A stretch of 64,000 nt of DNA from JAJTFW01 sp046330075 (GTDB lineage: Bacteria > Bacteroidota > Bacteroidia > AKYH767-A > OLB10), in contig JAXLTL010000002.1 in the NCBI GenBank assembly GCA_046330075.1, positions 186,001-250,000 on the forward strand, in the 5' to 3' direction. Below, piece by piece: positions 25,951 through 34,810 of this stretch (position 1 is its first letter; every line of letters begins with the position of its first letter). The translations under genes were made by a program, and so were the position numbers. The notes below the pieces were generated by a model. That model did not search any database, had not been told where the DNA came from, and worked only from the letters and a program-made list of their open reading frames with translations.

Positions 25951-27675
25951 TCAGTAAAGTATGAAGCGTTGGAGATCCTGATGGGAATAATCGCTGTTGA
26001 AGATACGTAAAAAATACATTCCTCCGGAAAGCCGGAAATCATTTAATGAAATCTGCAGGGTTCCGGGCGTGGTATAGAAAACCGTGCTGCCGGCCAGTTG
26101 TCCGTTTTCCGAGAATATGTCGATCCTGAATAATTCCTCACGGTAATGACTTACCGAAAGTATAGGTGCTTCGCCATGTGTCAGACTGGGCTGCAGGCTT
26201 ACCGAGAATGAAGAGAGCAGCGGGTCAACTCTCTTCACCGGAGAGAGTGTAGCGAGACCGCTGAGCTGTAACAACCGGAGCCTGTAATAGGTGGTGGTAT
26301 CGATCGCCAGCGGATCGGTCCAGCTGTAATTTGCGGTTTGACCGATACTGCCCATCGGAACGATGGAGGCTGCCTGAATGAATTGAATACTGTCGGCGGA
26401 TCGTTCAACTGCGATCTCATCCAGCTGGTTTTCGTTGAGAGTTGACCAGTGGAGGTGTGCGTAGTTGTTTATATTTTCAGCTTCAAAGCTGAGCAGCTCG
26501 AGTGGGGGAGGAGCACCGTTTCGGGTATACCAAACGGGAGCTGTCCAGATTTTGTCTCCGTCGGCCTGCGTAATTTCTGCATAGTAATAGTATGTGGTGG
26601 TTGCCGGAATCGCGTGGCTGTAGTTTACATTGGCCGATCCGGTAGATTGCATCAGCAACGCCGGAGCAATATTGTTGCCGGGAACACCATACCAGATCTT
26701 CACTGAGCTGATGTTTTCAAGGTCAGGATCGCTGATCTGTACATGAAGCTGTGCTGCTGCCGTGTCAGAACATAAACTGCCCATCATGTATCCGTTCACA
26801 TTGAAAGATACTTCCGCGTTCCAGTCGTCGCTGGCATAAAAGTGCATCGACCGCACTGCACTGATGATGGAAGTTCGTGTGAGGCTGTCGGCGATGATTA
26901 CGGTACGACCGGTGTGCGTACGTCCGAATACAATGTAGTGATTGTCGTGATCGATGCCGGGAGCCACATGATATCCTTTTTTCAGCAGGTCATTAAAGCG
27001 GTCAACATAGTTAAAGGAAGGCAGACTTCCATAGGTGGTGTCGGTTGAAAACGCCGGGCCATTTCTCAGGGCGCAGCCAACAATCGCATTGTCCCAGGTG
27101 GCATTGTAGGGTTGTGAGAGCAAATTGCCGTAATCGGTATCTTCCATGTGTGCGAGATAGGCAAATGCGTTATTTCCTCTCGCTGCAATTTTGGTGAATA
27201 GTCCGGCATAGTCCGATTGCCCGTTGTAGATATCGTAATTGTTATTGTCCCAGCCTATCAAACTATCAATACCATACACCAGCACGTGGCCACCGGTGCT
27301 GATAACACCCCATTCCATCCCGTAAAGCGCCGGGAATATACCATCCTCGTTCGCCGAATCCGCTTCGTGCACACCTTTGTAAAAATCTGCTTTCGCCATG
27401 CCCGCGCTACTGTGGTTATGATCAGAAATGCCCCAGTAATTTACGTGCAAGGTGTTTTGTTTGATGTAGTCAAAGCAGGAATAAACCGTATGATAATCCG
27501 GATCACTGCCCATGTTCCCGTCGGAATATTCCGAATGTGAATGCAGGCTGCCGAAGAGAAAATGCTGTTGAGCCCCGGCGGTTGTTGATAACCACCAGAC
27601 GATGCAACAGGTAAGCGTACCGATAGATGCGATTTTTTTCAATTTAAGTTTTTGGTAGTGAACAGGATACGGCAT
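25951..27675 (-). CDS. Secreted PHP-type metal hydrolase-like protein with T9SS sorting domain
   Basis: A 574-residue exported protein: N-terminal hydrophobic signal region (about 14-36), then a PHP/CehA-like domain with metal ligands HSHSEYSD (His45, His47), ISDHNH (Asp85-His88), an AYLAHMED segment and PGIDHDNH. PHP domains hydrolyse phosphate esters, and related CehA proteins hydrolyse carbamates or other esters. A short Ig-like module (about 310-385) and a T9SS type A sorting domain (SGGMYFLRIF at the end) follow. This combination suggests an extracellular hydrolase of unknown substrate. It has a consensus -7 box 10 bases upstream and shares a transcript with the GNAT gene. Confidence 0.8.
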   Translation of the reverse strand: MPYPVHYQKLKLKKIASIGTLTCCIVWWLSTTAGAQQHFLFGSLHSHSEYSDGNMGSDPDYHTVYSCFDYIKQNTLHVNYWGISDHNHSSAGMAKADFYKGVHEADSANEDGIFPALYGMEWGVISTGGHVLVYGIDSLIGWDNNNYDIYNGQSDYAGLFTKIAARGNNAFAYLAHMEDTDYGNLLSQPYNATWDNAIVGCALRNGPAFSTDTTYGSLPSFNYVDRFNDLLKKGYHVAPGIDHDNHYIVFGRTHTGRTVIIADSLTRTSIISAVRSMHFYASDDWNAEVSFNVNGYMMGSLCSDTAAAQLHVQISDPDLENISSVKIWYGVPGNNIAPALLMQSTGSANVNYSHAIPATTTYYYYAEITQADGDKIWTAPVWYTRNGAPPPLELLSFEAENINNYAHLHWSTLNENQLDEIAVERSADSIQFIQAASIVPMGSIGQTANYSWTDPLAIDTTTYYRLRLLQLSGLATLSPVKRVDPLLSSFSVSLQPSLTHGEAPILSVSHYREELFRIDIFSENGQLAGSTVFYTTPGTLQISLNDFRLSGGMYFLRIFNSDYSHQDLQRFILY

Positions 27676-27685
27676 TCGGTCTGAT

Positions 27686-27693
27686 CAAATATA
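27686..27693 (-). promoter_or_regulatory. -7 box of the PHP/T9SS gene
   Basis: Reverse-strand TATATTTG matches TAnnTTTG, 10 bases before the ATG at 27675. Confidence 0.6.
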
Positions 27694-27777
27694 ACCAATC
27701 GGGCTTTGAAGTCTCTGATTTTAAGCCCCCTGTGGCAAATTTATATGCAATTTTCATGAAGAGACCTATATCTGAAT

Positions 27778-27785
27778 TACATTTG
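27778..27785 (+). promoter_or_regulatory. -7 box upstream of the SHOCT-like gene
   Basis: TACATTTG matches TAnnTTTG, 51 bases before the ATG at 27837, which would give a leader of about 45 bases. Confidence 0.5.
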
Positions 27786-27836
27786 CCCAAGAATTCGATC
27801 GGTTAGCCAATCGATCAGAGGTGTTCCCCCAAGTCA

Positions 27837-28409
27837 ATGCTCCAGCTACGCCGGTTGTTCACAATACTGATGTTATTCACGCTGACCTTTACAGTGGTGC
27901 CGGCACAGCAGAATACTGGTGCCTCGAAAGCGCGAATGATTGTGTATGACAGACGGGGGATGATCATCGATTCGCTGATTTCCACCCTCGAACTCATCCG
28001 GATTCAGCAGGATTCCATGCGCAGGATGTTACGGCAGCAGACAGCAAAGATGGATGAACTCACCGCCGAGAACTTCAAGCTTAAAGAAGACAATACCAAT
28101 TTAAAAAGTGAGTTGGAAGATTCGCGTGGCGATAATCTGCAATCGTCGCATACCAACTCTGTTCTGTTTATTTTCAATGTTGGTGTTGGTATTTTTTTGC
28201 TGATTGCTCTCATCTGGATGTTTATGCGAAAGAAGGGAGATGATCGTACCGATGCCGCCGGCGGAAGCAGCGCTTCACGTAAAAAAGTTGTTGAAGAAAA
28301 TTTCGAAAACAAGTTGGAGCGCATTCAGAAGCTCGGTAACTTGCGGGATAAGGGATTGCTGACGGAAGAGGAGTTTAATCTTCAGAAGAAGCAGATTCTC
28401 GGAGAATAA
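27837..28409 (+). CDS. Exported membrane protein with coiled coil and SHOCT-like tail
   Basis: A 190-residue protein: signal peptide (1-23, ending FTVVPAQ), a coiled-coil-prone stretch (about 48-100, QQTAKMDELTAENFKLKED), one membrane helix (about 105-124, VLFIFNVGVGIFLLIALIW), a basic loop and a C-terminal SHOCT-like segment (LGNLRDKGLLTEEEFNLQKK). SHOCT segments are short oligomerisation-type motifs at protein ends. It suggests a scaffold with a periplasmic coiled coil and a cytoplasmic SHOCT tail. The next membrane gene starts 9 bases later, so they are probably partners. No enzymatic function is visible. Confidence 0.75.
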   Translation: MLQLRRLFTILMLFTLTFTVVPAQQNTGASKARMIVYDRRGMIIDSLISTLELIRIQQDSMRRMLRQQTAKMDELTAENFKLKEDNTNLKSELEDSRGDNLQSSHTNSVLFIFNVGVGIFLLIALIWMFMRKKGDDRTDAAGGSSASRKKVVEENFENKLERIQKLGNLRDKGLLTEEEFNLQKKQILGE

Positions 28410-28418
28410 ACAAGCATC

Positions 28419-29057
28419 ATGCGCAGTATCGCCTCACAATTCAGGAAAGTAACGCCGGTGTTACTCATCACCTGGTTGTTGACTACACTTGCCCTCTTGC
28501 TGGCGATTTTCGCCAGTACGATGAAGGATATTCCGCTGGACACATTTACCCAGGATCCCAACGCACAGCTGAATGCTCCGTTTTACCTCGGATTCTTTTC
28601 CAATGTCGGTATCATCATCTGGAGTGCAGCTATGACCATCTGCTTTTACTGCGCCTTCAGTATGCCGTCTGTTGCGGATAACCATAACCGTGAGTTTCTG
28701 TTAGCCTCCGGCGTGATAACCTTGCTCATGGCACTGGATGACCTCTTCCAGTTGCATGAGGATGTATTCCCAAAGTATTTCAGTATTTCAGAGAACATGG
28801 TGTACATCACCTATCTGAATCTTTATCTCATCTATTTCATCCGTTACCGGCGACAGTTACTGAACTCGGATTTCATCGCTCTGGGTGTTTCCTTCTTCCT
28901 GCTTGGACTCTCCACCATCATCGATCTTTTGCCTCTGCCATTACCGAAGGATACTTTTCTGGAAGATGCCATAAAACTCCTCGGTGCTGTTACCTGGATG
29001 GTGTATTATACCCGTACCTCAACCGAACTACAGCAGCACCCGGCAAGATCTGAGTAG
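28419..29057 (+). CDS. Multi-pass membrane protein of unknown function
   Basis: A 212-residue protein with about six membrane segments (for example VLLITWLLTTLALLLAIFA near 14-32 and ALGVSFFLLGLSTIIDLLPL near 153-172). Acidic motifs lie between helices: LMALDDLFQLHED (near 102-114) and FLEDAIKLLGAV (near 180). Spaced Asp/Glu/His residues could bind metal or support catalysis, but I do not recognise a family. It is 9 bases downstream of the SHOCT-like gene and 83 bases before crtY on the same strand, so a link with membrane pigment or lipid synthesis is possible but unproven. Confidence 0.65.
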   Translation: MRSIASQFRKVTPVLLITWLLTTLALLLAIFASTMKDIPLDTFTQDPNAQLNAPFYLGFFSNVGIIIWSAAMTICFYCAFSMPSVADNHNREFLLASGVITLLMALDDLFQLHEDVFPKYFSISENMVYITYLNLYLIYFIRYRRQLLNSDFIALGVSFFLLGLSTIIDLLPLPLPKDTFLEDAIKLLGAVTWMVYYTRTSTELQQHPARSE

Positions 29058-29140
29058 AAGACTATACGAACTCTGTTAAAACTTTCTGAAGGTATGCTTG
29101 TTACTGGTTTGTTCATCAATCGTTAAGTTATTATTCAGCA

Positions 29141-30295
29141 ATGTCAGCGGGTCTTGTTTATGATTATGCCATCATTGGTGCAGGTGCAGCGGGACTTCAG
29201 CTCGCGCTGGCGCTGTCGGAGGATGCTTTTTTCAGGGAGAAGAAAATTGTTTTGCTGGAGGCTGGTGAGAAGATTAATAATGACAGAACCTGGTCGTTTT
29301 GGGAGAAGGGTGCAGGAAAGTTTGATTCAGTAGTGTATCGGAAATGGGAACGGGCAGCTTTTATTAATGATGGTATTTATCTTGATCTTTCGCTGGCACC
29401 TTACCTTTACAAATCCATTCGCGGAATTGATTTTTATGCGTTTGCTTTTTCTAAACTCCGGCAACAGGTTAATGTTACAGTGGTCAATGCTGAAGTGACG
29501 AAGGTTGTTGAGGGAAAACCGGTAACGATTAACACATCTGCTGGTATGCAGTTTCATGCTGCTATGGTGTTTGACAGCCGCCTGCCGGAACAGTTTACAA
29601 AGGAGTCGGTTAATTACCCCGGTGTGCTGCAGCATTTCAAAGGATGGATGGTGCAAACCGATAACGAAGCTTTCAATCCTTCACAGTTTGTGATGATGGA
29701 TTTCAGTGCGCGTATGCCGGATACTACTTCCTTTATGTATGTATTACCTCATTCTTCAACGAAAGCACTGGTGGAGTTCACGTATTTTAGCCCGAACCTT
29801 GTCGGGGAGGAAATATATGATCAGGCTATAAAAAAATATCTGAACGATAAATTGAAGATCAGCTCATATACGATATCCGAAACCGAATATGGAGTGATTC
29901 CGATGTCGTTGTTCCCTTTTCATCAGTATCATTCGGACCATGTTTATAAAATCGGCACTGCAGGCGGATGGGTGAAGCCGGGGTCAGGGTATTCATTTCA
30001 TAATGCGATGAAAAATGTTGGTGTAATAGTGGCGAATCTGAAAACCGGACGCAAGGTGATGGATGGACTTTATTCCGCAAAACACCGCTGGTATGATAAA
30101 CTATTGATTGATATTCTGCAGAGGCAGAATGACAAAGGACCGGAAATCTTTACGCAGATGTACCGGAAAAATACACCGTCATCCATTTTCGCTTTTCTGG
30201 ATGAAGAAACCGGACTGAACGATGATCTGAAAATCATTTCATCATTCAACCCGGTTCCTTTTATAGCTGCCCTTTTTCGTACAATTGGCAAATAG
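29141..30295 (+). CDS. crtY: Lycopene beta-cyclase family protein
   Basis: A 384-residue FAD-dependent cyclase that forms the beta rings of carotenoids at the membrane. Seen: dinucleotide-binding GAGAAGLQLALAL (residues 13-25), the family motif NNDRTWSFW (46-54), and the later GTAGGWVKPGSGYSF motif (near 274) at the FAD site. The sequence resembles the CrtY-type cyclases of Bacteroidota. No crtB, crtI or crtZ is present in the window, so the pigment pathway must be completed elsewhere. The stop abuts the converging acs stop; no terminator is visible between them. Confidence 0.88.
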   Translation: MSAGLVYDYAIIGAGAAGLQLALALSEDAFFREKKIVLLEAGEKINNDRTWSFWEKGAGKFDSVVYRKWERAAFINDGIYLDLSLAPYLYKSIRGIDFYAFAFSKLRQQVNVTVVNAEVTKVVEGKPVTINTSAGMQFHAAMVFDSRLPEQFTKESVNYPGVLQHFKGWMVQTDNEAFNPSQFVMMDFSARMPDTTSFMYVLPHSSTKALVEFTYFSPNLVGEEIYDQAIKKYLNDKLKISSYTISETEYGVIPMSLFPFHQYHSDHVYKIGTAGGWVKPGSGYSFHNAMKNVGVIVANLKTGRKVMDGLYSAKHRWYDKLLIDILQRQNDKGPEIFTQMYRKNTPSSIFAFLDEETGLNDDLKIISSFNPVPFIAALFRTIGK

Positions 30296-32191
30296 TCAAA
30301 CGGCTCCTTCCTTTATACTGTCTACGATAGTCGGATCAAGTAACGTTGATGTATCTCCTAAATTGGAGACGTCTCCTTCTGCAATTTTCCTTAAAATACG
30401 GCGCATGATTTTTCCGGAGCGTGTTTTGGGCAGTCCGGCAACAAACTGAATTTTGTCGGGTTTGGCGATGGGCCCGATCACTTTAGATACCGTGTCCAGA
30501 ATTTCTTTCTTACGGATTTCGGCATGGTCAGGCAAATGATCACAGATGACATACGCATAAATGCCTTGTCCTTTGATAGCATGCGGAAATCCAACAACAG
30601 CTGACTCGATAACGTGCGGATGCTCATTGATCGCATTTTCCACTTCGGCTGTTCCCATGCGGTGACCGCTGACATTGATTACATCATCTACGCGACCTAT
30701 AATACGATAATATCCGTCATAATCTCTTCTGCATCCATCTCCGGTAAAATATAATCCCTGATAAGTGCTGAAGTAATTCATGTGACATCGTTCGTGATCA
30801 CCATACGTGGTGCGCAGCATGCCCGGCCAGGGGAATTTTATACAGAGATTTCCTTCTACATTATTTCCTTCGATTTCTTTACCGTTACTGTCCACTAACA
30901 CCGGCTGAATTCCGGGAAGCGGTAAAGTAGCAAACGTTGGTTTTGTGGGAGTGATATGCGCCAGCGGAGAAATCATGATTCCTCCGGTTTCTGTTTGCCA
31001 CCAGGTGTCAACAATCCAGCATTTTCCTTTCCCTACATTATCATAATACCATTGCCAGGCTTCTTCGTTGATTGGTTCTCCAACAGAGCCTAATGTATGC
31101 AGTGATTCAAGAGAGTAGGGATAAACGAATTGATCGCCAAATGCCATCAGTGAACGAATAGCTGTTGGAGCAGTATAAAATATGTTGACTTTGTATTTGT
31201 CGATGATCTGCCAGAATCTTCCTGCATCCGGCCAGGTAGGAATACCTTCAAACATCAGCGAGGTTGCTCCTTCCAGCAGGGGGCCATATACGATATAGCT
31301 ATGACCGGTAATCCAGCCTACATCTGCAGTACACCAGTAAATATCGCCGGGTTTATATTGAAATACATTTCTGAATGTATAGGCAGCCCAGATCATGTAA
31401 CCTGCGGTGGTATGCACAACACCCTTGGGTTTGCCTGTTGAGCCGGACGTGTAGAGGATGAAAAGCATATCCTCTGCATCCATCGGAACAGCCGGGCAAT
31501 CCTCACTGCAATGGGCGATGGCTTCATGCCACCAGATATCGCGTCCTTCTGTCCATTGGATGTCAGTGAGTGTATGTTTCAGTACAATCACATTGCGGAT
31601 GGAGGTGCATTGCTGCAAGGCTTCATCTACAATATCCTTGAGGGCGATGGCTTTCGCTCCTCTGAAAACACCGTCTGCAGTAAGTACAAGTGAGCAACTG
31701 GCATCGTTAATACGGTCGGCCAGTGATTGTGCTGAGAAACCTGCAAAAACTACCGAATGTATAGCGCCGATTCTTGCACAGGCCAGCATCGCGATAGCAG
31801 CTTCGGGAACCATCGGCATATAGATACAAATACGGTCGCCCTTGGATACACCGGCTTGTTTCAGCATATTGGCTGCTTTGCAGACTTCTGCATGTAACTG
31901 ACGATAGGTAATGGTACGACTGTGTTTGTCAGGATTATTGGGTTCCCAGATGATAGCTGTCTGATCTCCTCTTGTTTCGAGGTGACGGTCAAGGCAGTTT
32001 TCAGTGATGTTGAGCTGACCACCCTTAAACCAATTAACCTGGAATGCATTAAAATCCCATTCCAGTACTTTTTCCCAGCTTTTTCTCCACTGAAAACCAG
32101 AGGCGATATCTGCCCAGAATTCTTCCGGTTGTTCTACACTTTGAGTATATGCGGCCTGATATTCGGCCATCGATGTGATTTGTTTCGTCAT
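30296..32191 (-). CDS. acs: Acetyl-CoA synthetase
   Basis: AMP-forming ligase making acetyl-CoA from acetate, ATP and CoA in the cytosol. At 631 residues it has the expected length. Motifs: YTSGSTGKPKG (about 247-257), DTWWQTETGG (near 393), the FTGDGCRRDYDGYY motif (near 481), and the acetylation-site region PKTRSGKIMRR with Lys594. Acetylation of that lysine inhibits such enzymes in other bacteria; whether that occurs here is unknown. It is driven by a -7 box at 32214 and forms a single-gene unit. Confidence 0.96.
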   Translation of the reverse strand: MTKQITSMAEYQAAYTQSVEQPEEFWADIASGFQWRKSWEKVLEWDFNAFQVNWFKGGQLNITENCLDRHLETRGDQTAIIWEPNNPDKHSRTITYRQLHAEVCKAANMLKQAGVSKGDRICIYMPMVPEAAIAMLACARIGAIHSVVFAGFSAQSLADRINDASCSLVLTADGVFRGAKAIALKDIVDEALQQCTSIRNVIVLKHTLTDIQWTEGRDIWWHEAIAHCSEDCPAVPMDAEDMLFILYTSGSTGKPKGVVHTTAGYMIWAAYTFRNVFQYKPGDIYWCTADVGWITGHSYIVYGPLLEGATSLMFEGIPTWPDAGRFWQIIDKYKVNIFYTAPTAIRSLMAFGDQFVYPYSLESLHTLGSVGEPINEEAWQWYYDNVGKGKCWIVDTWWQTETGGIMISPLAHITPTKPTFATLPLPGIQPVLVDSNGKEIEGNNVEGNLCIKFPWPGMLRTTYGDHERCHMNYFSTYQGLYFTGDGCRRDYDGYYRIIGRVDDVINVSGHRMGTAEVENAINEHPHVIESAVVGFPHAIKGQGIYAYVICDHLPDHAEIRKKEILDTVSKVIGPIAKPDKIQFVAGLPKTRSGKIMRRILRKIAEGDVSNLGDTSTLLDPTIVDSIKEGAV

Positions 32192-32213
32192 TTTGCGGTA
32201 CCTGGTGAGAAAC

Positions 32214-32221
32214 CAAAATTA
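32214..32221 (-). promoter_or_regulatory. -7 box of acs
   Basis: Reverse-strand TAATTTTG matches TAnnTTTG, 22 bases before the acs ATG. A TTG in the -33 position lies about 20 bases further upstream. Confidence 0.6.
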
Positions 32222-32267
32222 CAATTTGTTTTGAAAAGGGACAATTTTGCAGCTGAAGGGAAATCGC

Positions 32268-32314
32268 GTAAGGTTGCTGTAAGCATTTGCTTGTTTTAAG
32301 CTGCAACCTTTTTT
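32268..32314 (+). terminator. Terminator-like hairpin upstream of the 32336 gene
   Basis: AAGGTTGC (32270-32277) pairs with GCAACCTT (32303-32310) around an inner AAGCA/TGCTT stem, followed by more T on the forward strand. No forward gene lies before it, since acs is transcribed away. It may be an attenuator of the 32336 gene or the end of a small RNA. Confidence 0.55.
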
Positions 32315-32335
32315 ACGGGGATTTAATTTGTCCCT

Positions 32336-32686
32336 ATGAAATGGCACACTGTAATTCTCTCTTCACTGCTTATTAGCGGTGATGTACGGGCTGGTCCGCC
32401 GAAGGAATATATCCTGAACACTGCTCCCTTGTCTGAATGGGCGGTGTTTAAAATCCGGCGACAGCTGGCCTGCCTGGAGGGGCTGCATTTCAGCGGTTAT
32501 GACGCCAGATCGTCGTGTCTGCTGATGCAATTCGATCCAGATAAAATTGCCGGAGGGTTTCTGATTCTCGATATGGTCAGAGGGCTTAACAAACCCATGA
32601 AATTCAGAGAAGTCAAAGGCTATACCATCTACGATATCATTGACGGAAAATATAAACCAGTTACATCGCACGCCCAAAAAAGATAA
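32336..32686 (+). CDS. Small exported protein of unknown function
   Basis: A 116-residue protein with a weak signal-like N-terminus (residues 1-19, HTVILSSLLISGDVRA). The remaining part could fold as alternating strands and helices (WAVFKIRRQLACLEGLHFSGYD, then SCLLMQFDPDKI), a pattern that resembles small metallochaperone-like folds, but the CxxC metal motif is absent. I assign no function. It stands alone between acs and plsC, with a terminator-like hairpin just upstream. It ends four bases from the converging plsC. Confidence 0.6.
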   Translation: MKWHTVILSSLLISGDVRAGPPKEYILNTAPLSEWAVFKIRRQLACLEGLHFSGYDARSSCLLMQFDPDKIAGGFLILDMVRGLNKPMKFREVKGYTIYDIIDGKYKPVTSHAQKR

Positions 32687-32689
32687 AAA

Positions 32690-33433
32690 TCACCCTGCTC
32701 TCTGCTGTAAGAGGCAGTCACTCATCTTGCGGTAAATCTCCTCTTTAAGACGGGGCATATCAGCTTCGGTCATCCCGCGGGTTTCAAACAGGCCGATCCA
32801 TTCTCCGTGAATGGTGCCGGGATACATCTCCAGAGGACGTAATGGCGATAACCGCTGCTCTGCATCGTGCAGCACGAGCACTGCCACCGGATACTGACCG
32901 GCAATTGCAAGACGGAATGCCCCGTCTTTAAATGCCAGCAACGGATCTGTACCTGTATTGCGTGTGCCTTCGGGTGCCAGAAATACGGAAATGTTTTCGT
33001 TGAGCGACTCCAGCATCTTCTCAATGCTGCGATGACGGTCGTGTTTGTCTGAACGGTTCACCGTAATGTACAGGTTGCGGATCACATACCCCAGCAAGGG
33101 AACCCTCGCAAGTTCTGCCTTGCTCAGAAAACGAAACGTATTGCTGCAGGCAAGCGCATAAGCAGGGATGTCGAGTAAGGACCGGTGATTGGAAATGAAA
33201 ACATAGGTTCCCTGCGGATCTATTGTTTCCTTTCCTTTGAGATGAAGCCGGATGAAAAAACCGGTAAAAAGAAATCTGGCCCATACGCGTGAAAGAGCAT
33301 GAGCGCGATGCGGGCCTTTTTCTTTTGATGAGAAGTTGAAGATCAGCGCATATGCCGGAATAACCAACACGAGCGATACCAGCATCGGTATGCAACACCA
33401 GAGTAAAAAGATGAATCCGGCAATACGTTTCAT
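32690..33433 (-). CDS. plsC: 1-acyl-sn-glycerol-3-phosphate acyltransferase
   Basis: Membrane-bound enzyme of phospholipid synthesis that adds the second acyl chain to lysophosphatidate. The 247-residue protein begins with a hydrophobic segment (about 5-33). It has the acyltransferase motif NHRSLLD (His83, Asp88) and the acceptor-binding motif APEGTRN (153-159), and residues near 128-136 are basic. It is 29 bases after the short-chain dehydrogenase gene and could share its transcript. Some members of this family act on other lipids; the generic PlsC role is most likely. Confidence 0.9.
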   Translation of the reverse strand: MKRIAGFIFLLWCCIPMLVSLVLVIPAYALIFNFSSKEKGPHRAHALSRVWARFLFTGFFIRLHLKGKETIDPQGTYVFISNHRSLLDIPAYALACSNTFRFLSKAELARVPLLGYVIRNLYITVNRSDKHDRHRSIEKMLESLNENISVFLAPEGTRNTGTDPLLAFKDGAFRLAIAGQYPVAVLVLHDAEQRLSPLRPLEMYPGTIHGEWIGLFETRGMTEADMPRLKEEIYRKMSDCLLQQRAG

Positions 33434-33462
33434 GTTTTTCGTAACTGCGCTAACGTTAGTGA

Positions 33463-34185
33463 TTAAGGTGTGCTGAGAGCAACCGGAAGTATTTTTCCGT
33501 TGAAGAAATGATGCCCGTTCCGGAGGAACCAGGCGATGAAACCTGCCATTTCATGGGACTGCAGTGGTGCTTTGTACCCGGGAAAAGCCTGAGCAAGCAT
33601 TTCGGTTTGTACTGCTCCCAGCGCAAGGCAGTTTACCCGTACAGGGCGTTCGCTGAATTCAGTGGCAAGACACTCTGTCAGGACAGACAATGCACCTTTG
33701 CTGGAGGAGTAAGCACTGAGTCCGGGGAATTTTACCGACCCTTGTACTCCGCCTACTGAGCTGATATGTACAATATGCGCATCTCCGCTCTTTTCAAGCA
33801 GTGGCATAAGTGCCTGCGTTAGCAGATAGGGGCCGAATACATTGATGCGGTAGCTTTGTTCCAGTTCTGTTTTTGTAATATCGGCGAACGGGCGGTTCAC
33901 GAGAAAGCCGGCATTGTGGATAATACCATTGAGAGAGGGGATACCTTGACGGATCAGCTGTTCAGCTAAAGCCCGCATGTCGCCGTTTTCAAGATCGAAA
34001 ACAAGCGTCGTAATGGTTTGTCCCGAAGCTTCCCGTAAGCGTTCCAGTTTGTTGCCTGAACGTGCAATTGCTATCACTTTCGTTTCCGGGTCACGACTGA
34101 GCTCCAGGGCTGTAGCATAACCGATTCCGGAGCTGGCTCCTGTAACGAGGTAGTAAAATTTAACCGGCATATTCTGAATTTTCAT
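33463..34185 (-). CDS. Short-chain dehydrogenase/reductase
   Basis: A 240-residue NAD(P)-dependent oxidoreductase with Rossmann fold. TGASSGIGYATALEL near the N-terminus is the cofactor site, NAG (in IIHNAGF) is the structural motif, ISSVGG holds the catalytic Ser, and YSSSK (in LSAYSSSKGAL) the Tyr/Lys pair. The start is taken at the ATG at 34185; the frame opens two codons earlier at a TTG. The substrate cannot be inferred. It lies upstream of plsC on the same strand, so a role in lipid metabolism is possible. Confidence 0.9.
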   Translation of the reverse strand: MKIQNMPVKFYYLVTGASSGIGYATALELSRDPETKVIAIARSGNKLERLREASGQTITTLVFDLENGDMRALAEQLIRQGIPSLNGIIHNAGFLVNRPFADITKTELEQSYRINVFGPYLLTQALMPLLEKSGDAHIVHISSVGGVQGSVKFPGLSAYSSSKGALSVLTECLATEFSERPVRVNCLALGAVQTEMLAQAFPGYKAPLQSHEMAGFIAWFLRNGHHFFNGKILPVALSTP

Positions 34186-34216
34186 CTGCAAAGGAATAAT
34201 AAATGATGATTTATCG

Positions 34217-34224
34217 TACTTTTG
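34217..34224 (+). promoter_or_regulatory. -7 box of the 34239 gene
   Basis: TACTTTTG matches TAnnTTTG, 14 bases before the ATG at 34239. Confidence 0.6.
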
Positions 34225-34238
34225 GTTGAGGTAATTCT

Positions 34239-34805
34239 ATGAAAAAAATCCTCCGGCTCTCCATTGTCCTGATCCTGTTATCAGTAAATCTGATTGCCCA
34301 GGACACTACATCCACTGCACCACCCCCCGGAAGCCGGCGGGATAAAGAACCGTTCAAGGACCGGCTGTTCTTTGGCGGTAACCTCGGGCTCTATTTCGGC
34401 AGCCTGACCTACATTAATATTTCGCCTACGATCGGTTATCGGTTCAGTGAACGGATAGGAGCCGGTCTCGGACCAGCGTATTCGTATTATTCGGATAAGC
34501 GGGATAGTAAATACACCTATACCACAAATACGTATGGCGGCAGACTATTTGGGCAATATCTCATCTCCGATCAGCTGATGGCGTATACTGAATACGAGAT
34601 GATCAATGTGGAAGTTCCGGATCTGTTGTATACAAAACTCATCCGTAAAAATATCAGTAGCTTGTTTGTGGGAGGAGGATATCTTCAGCGGATTGGAAAT
34701 GGGAATTCCGGTATTTCTCTGATGATTTTATACAATGTGATCGAAACAGATTATAATATTTACGAGAATCCTATTATTCGAACCGGCATTAACATCGGAT
34801 TCTGA
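34239..34805 (+). CDS. Small outer-membrane beta-barrel-like protein
   Basis: A 188-residue protein with signal peptide (1-20, ending NLIAQ), a short disordered linker (TTSTAPPPGSRRDKEP), then alternating strands rich in Gly and aromatics (GGNLGLYFG, ISPTIGYRF, FVGGGYLQRIG) ending in NIGF, as an outer-membrane barrel of about eight strands would. This type is often annotated as outer-membrane beta-barrel protein or OmpW/OmpA-like; ligand and role are unknown. It stands alone and ends five bases from the converging mtgA. Confidence 0.75.
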   Translation: MKKILRLSIVLILLSVNLIAQDTTSTAPPPGSRRDKEPFKDRLFFGGNLGLYFGSLTYINISPTIGYRFSERIGAGLGPAYSYYSDKRDSKYTYTTNTYGGRLFGQYLISDQLMAYTEYEMINVEVPDLLYTKLIRKNISSLFVGGGYLQRIGNGNSGISLMILYNVIETDYNIYENPIIRTGINIGF

Positions 34806-34810
34806 AACGA

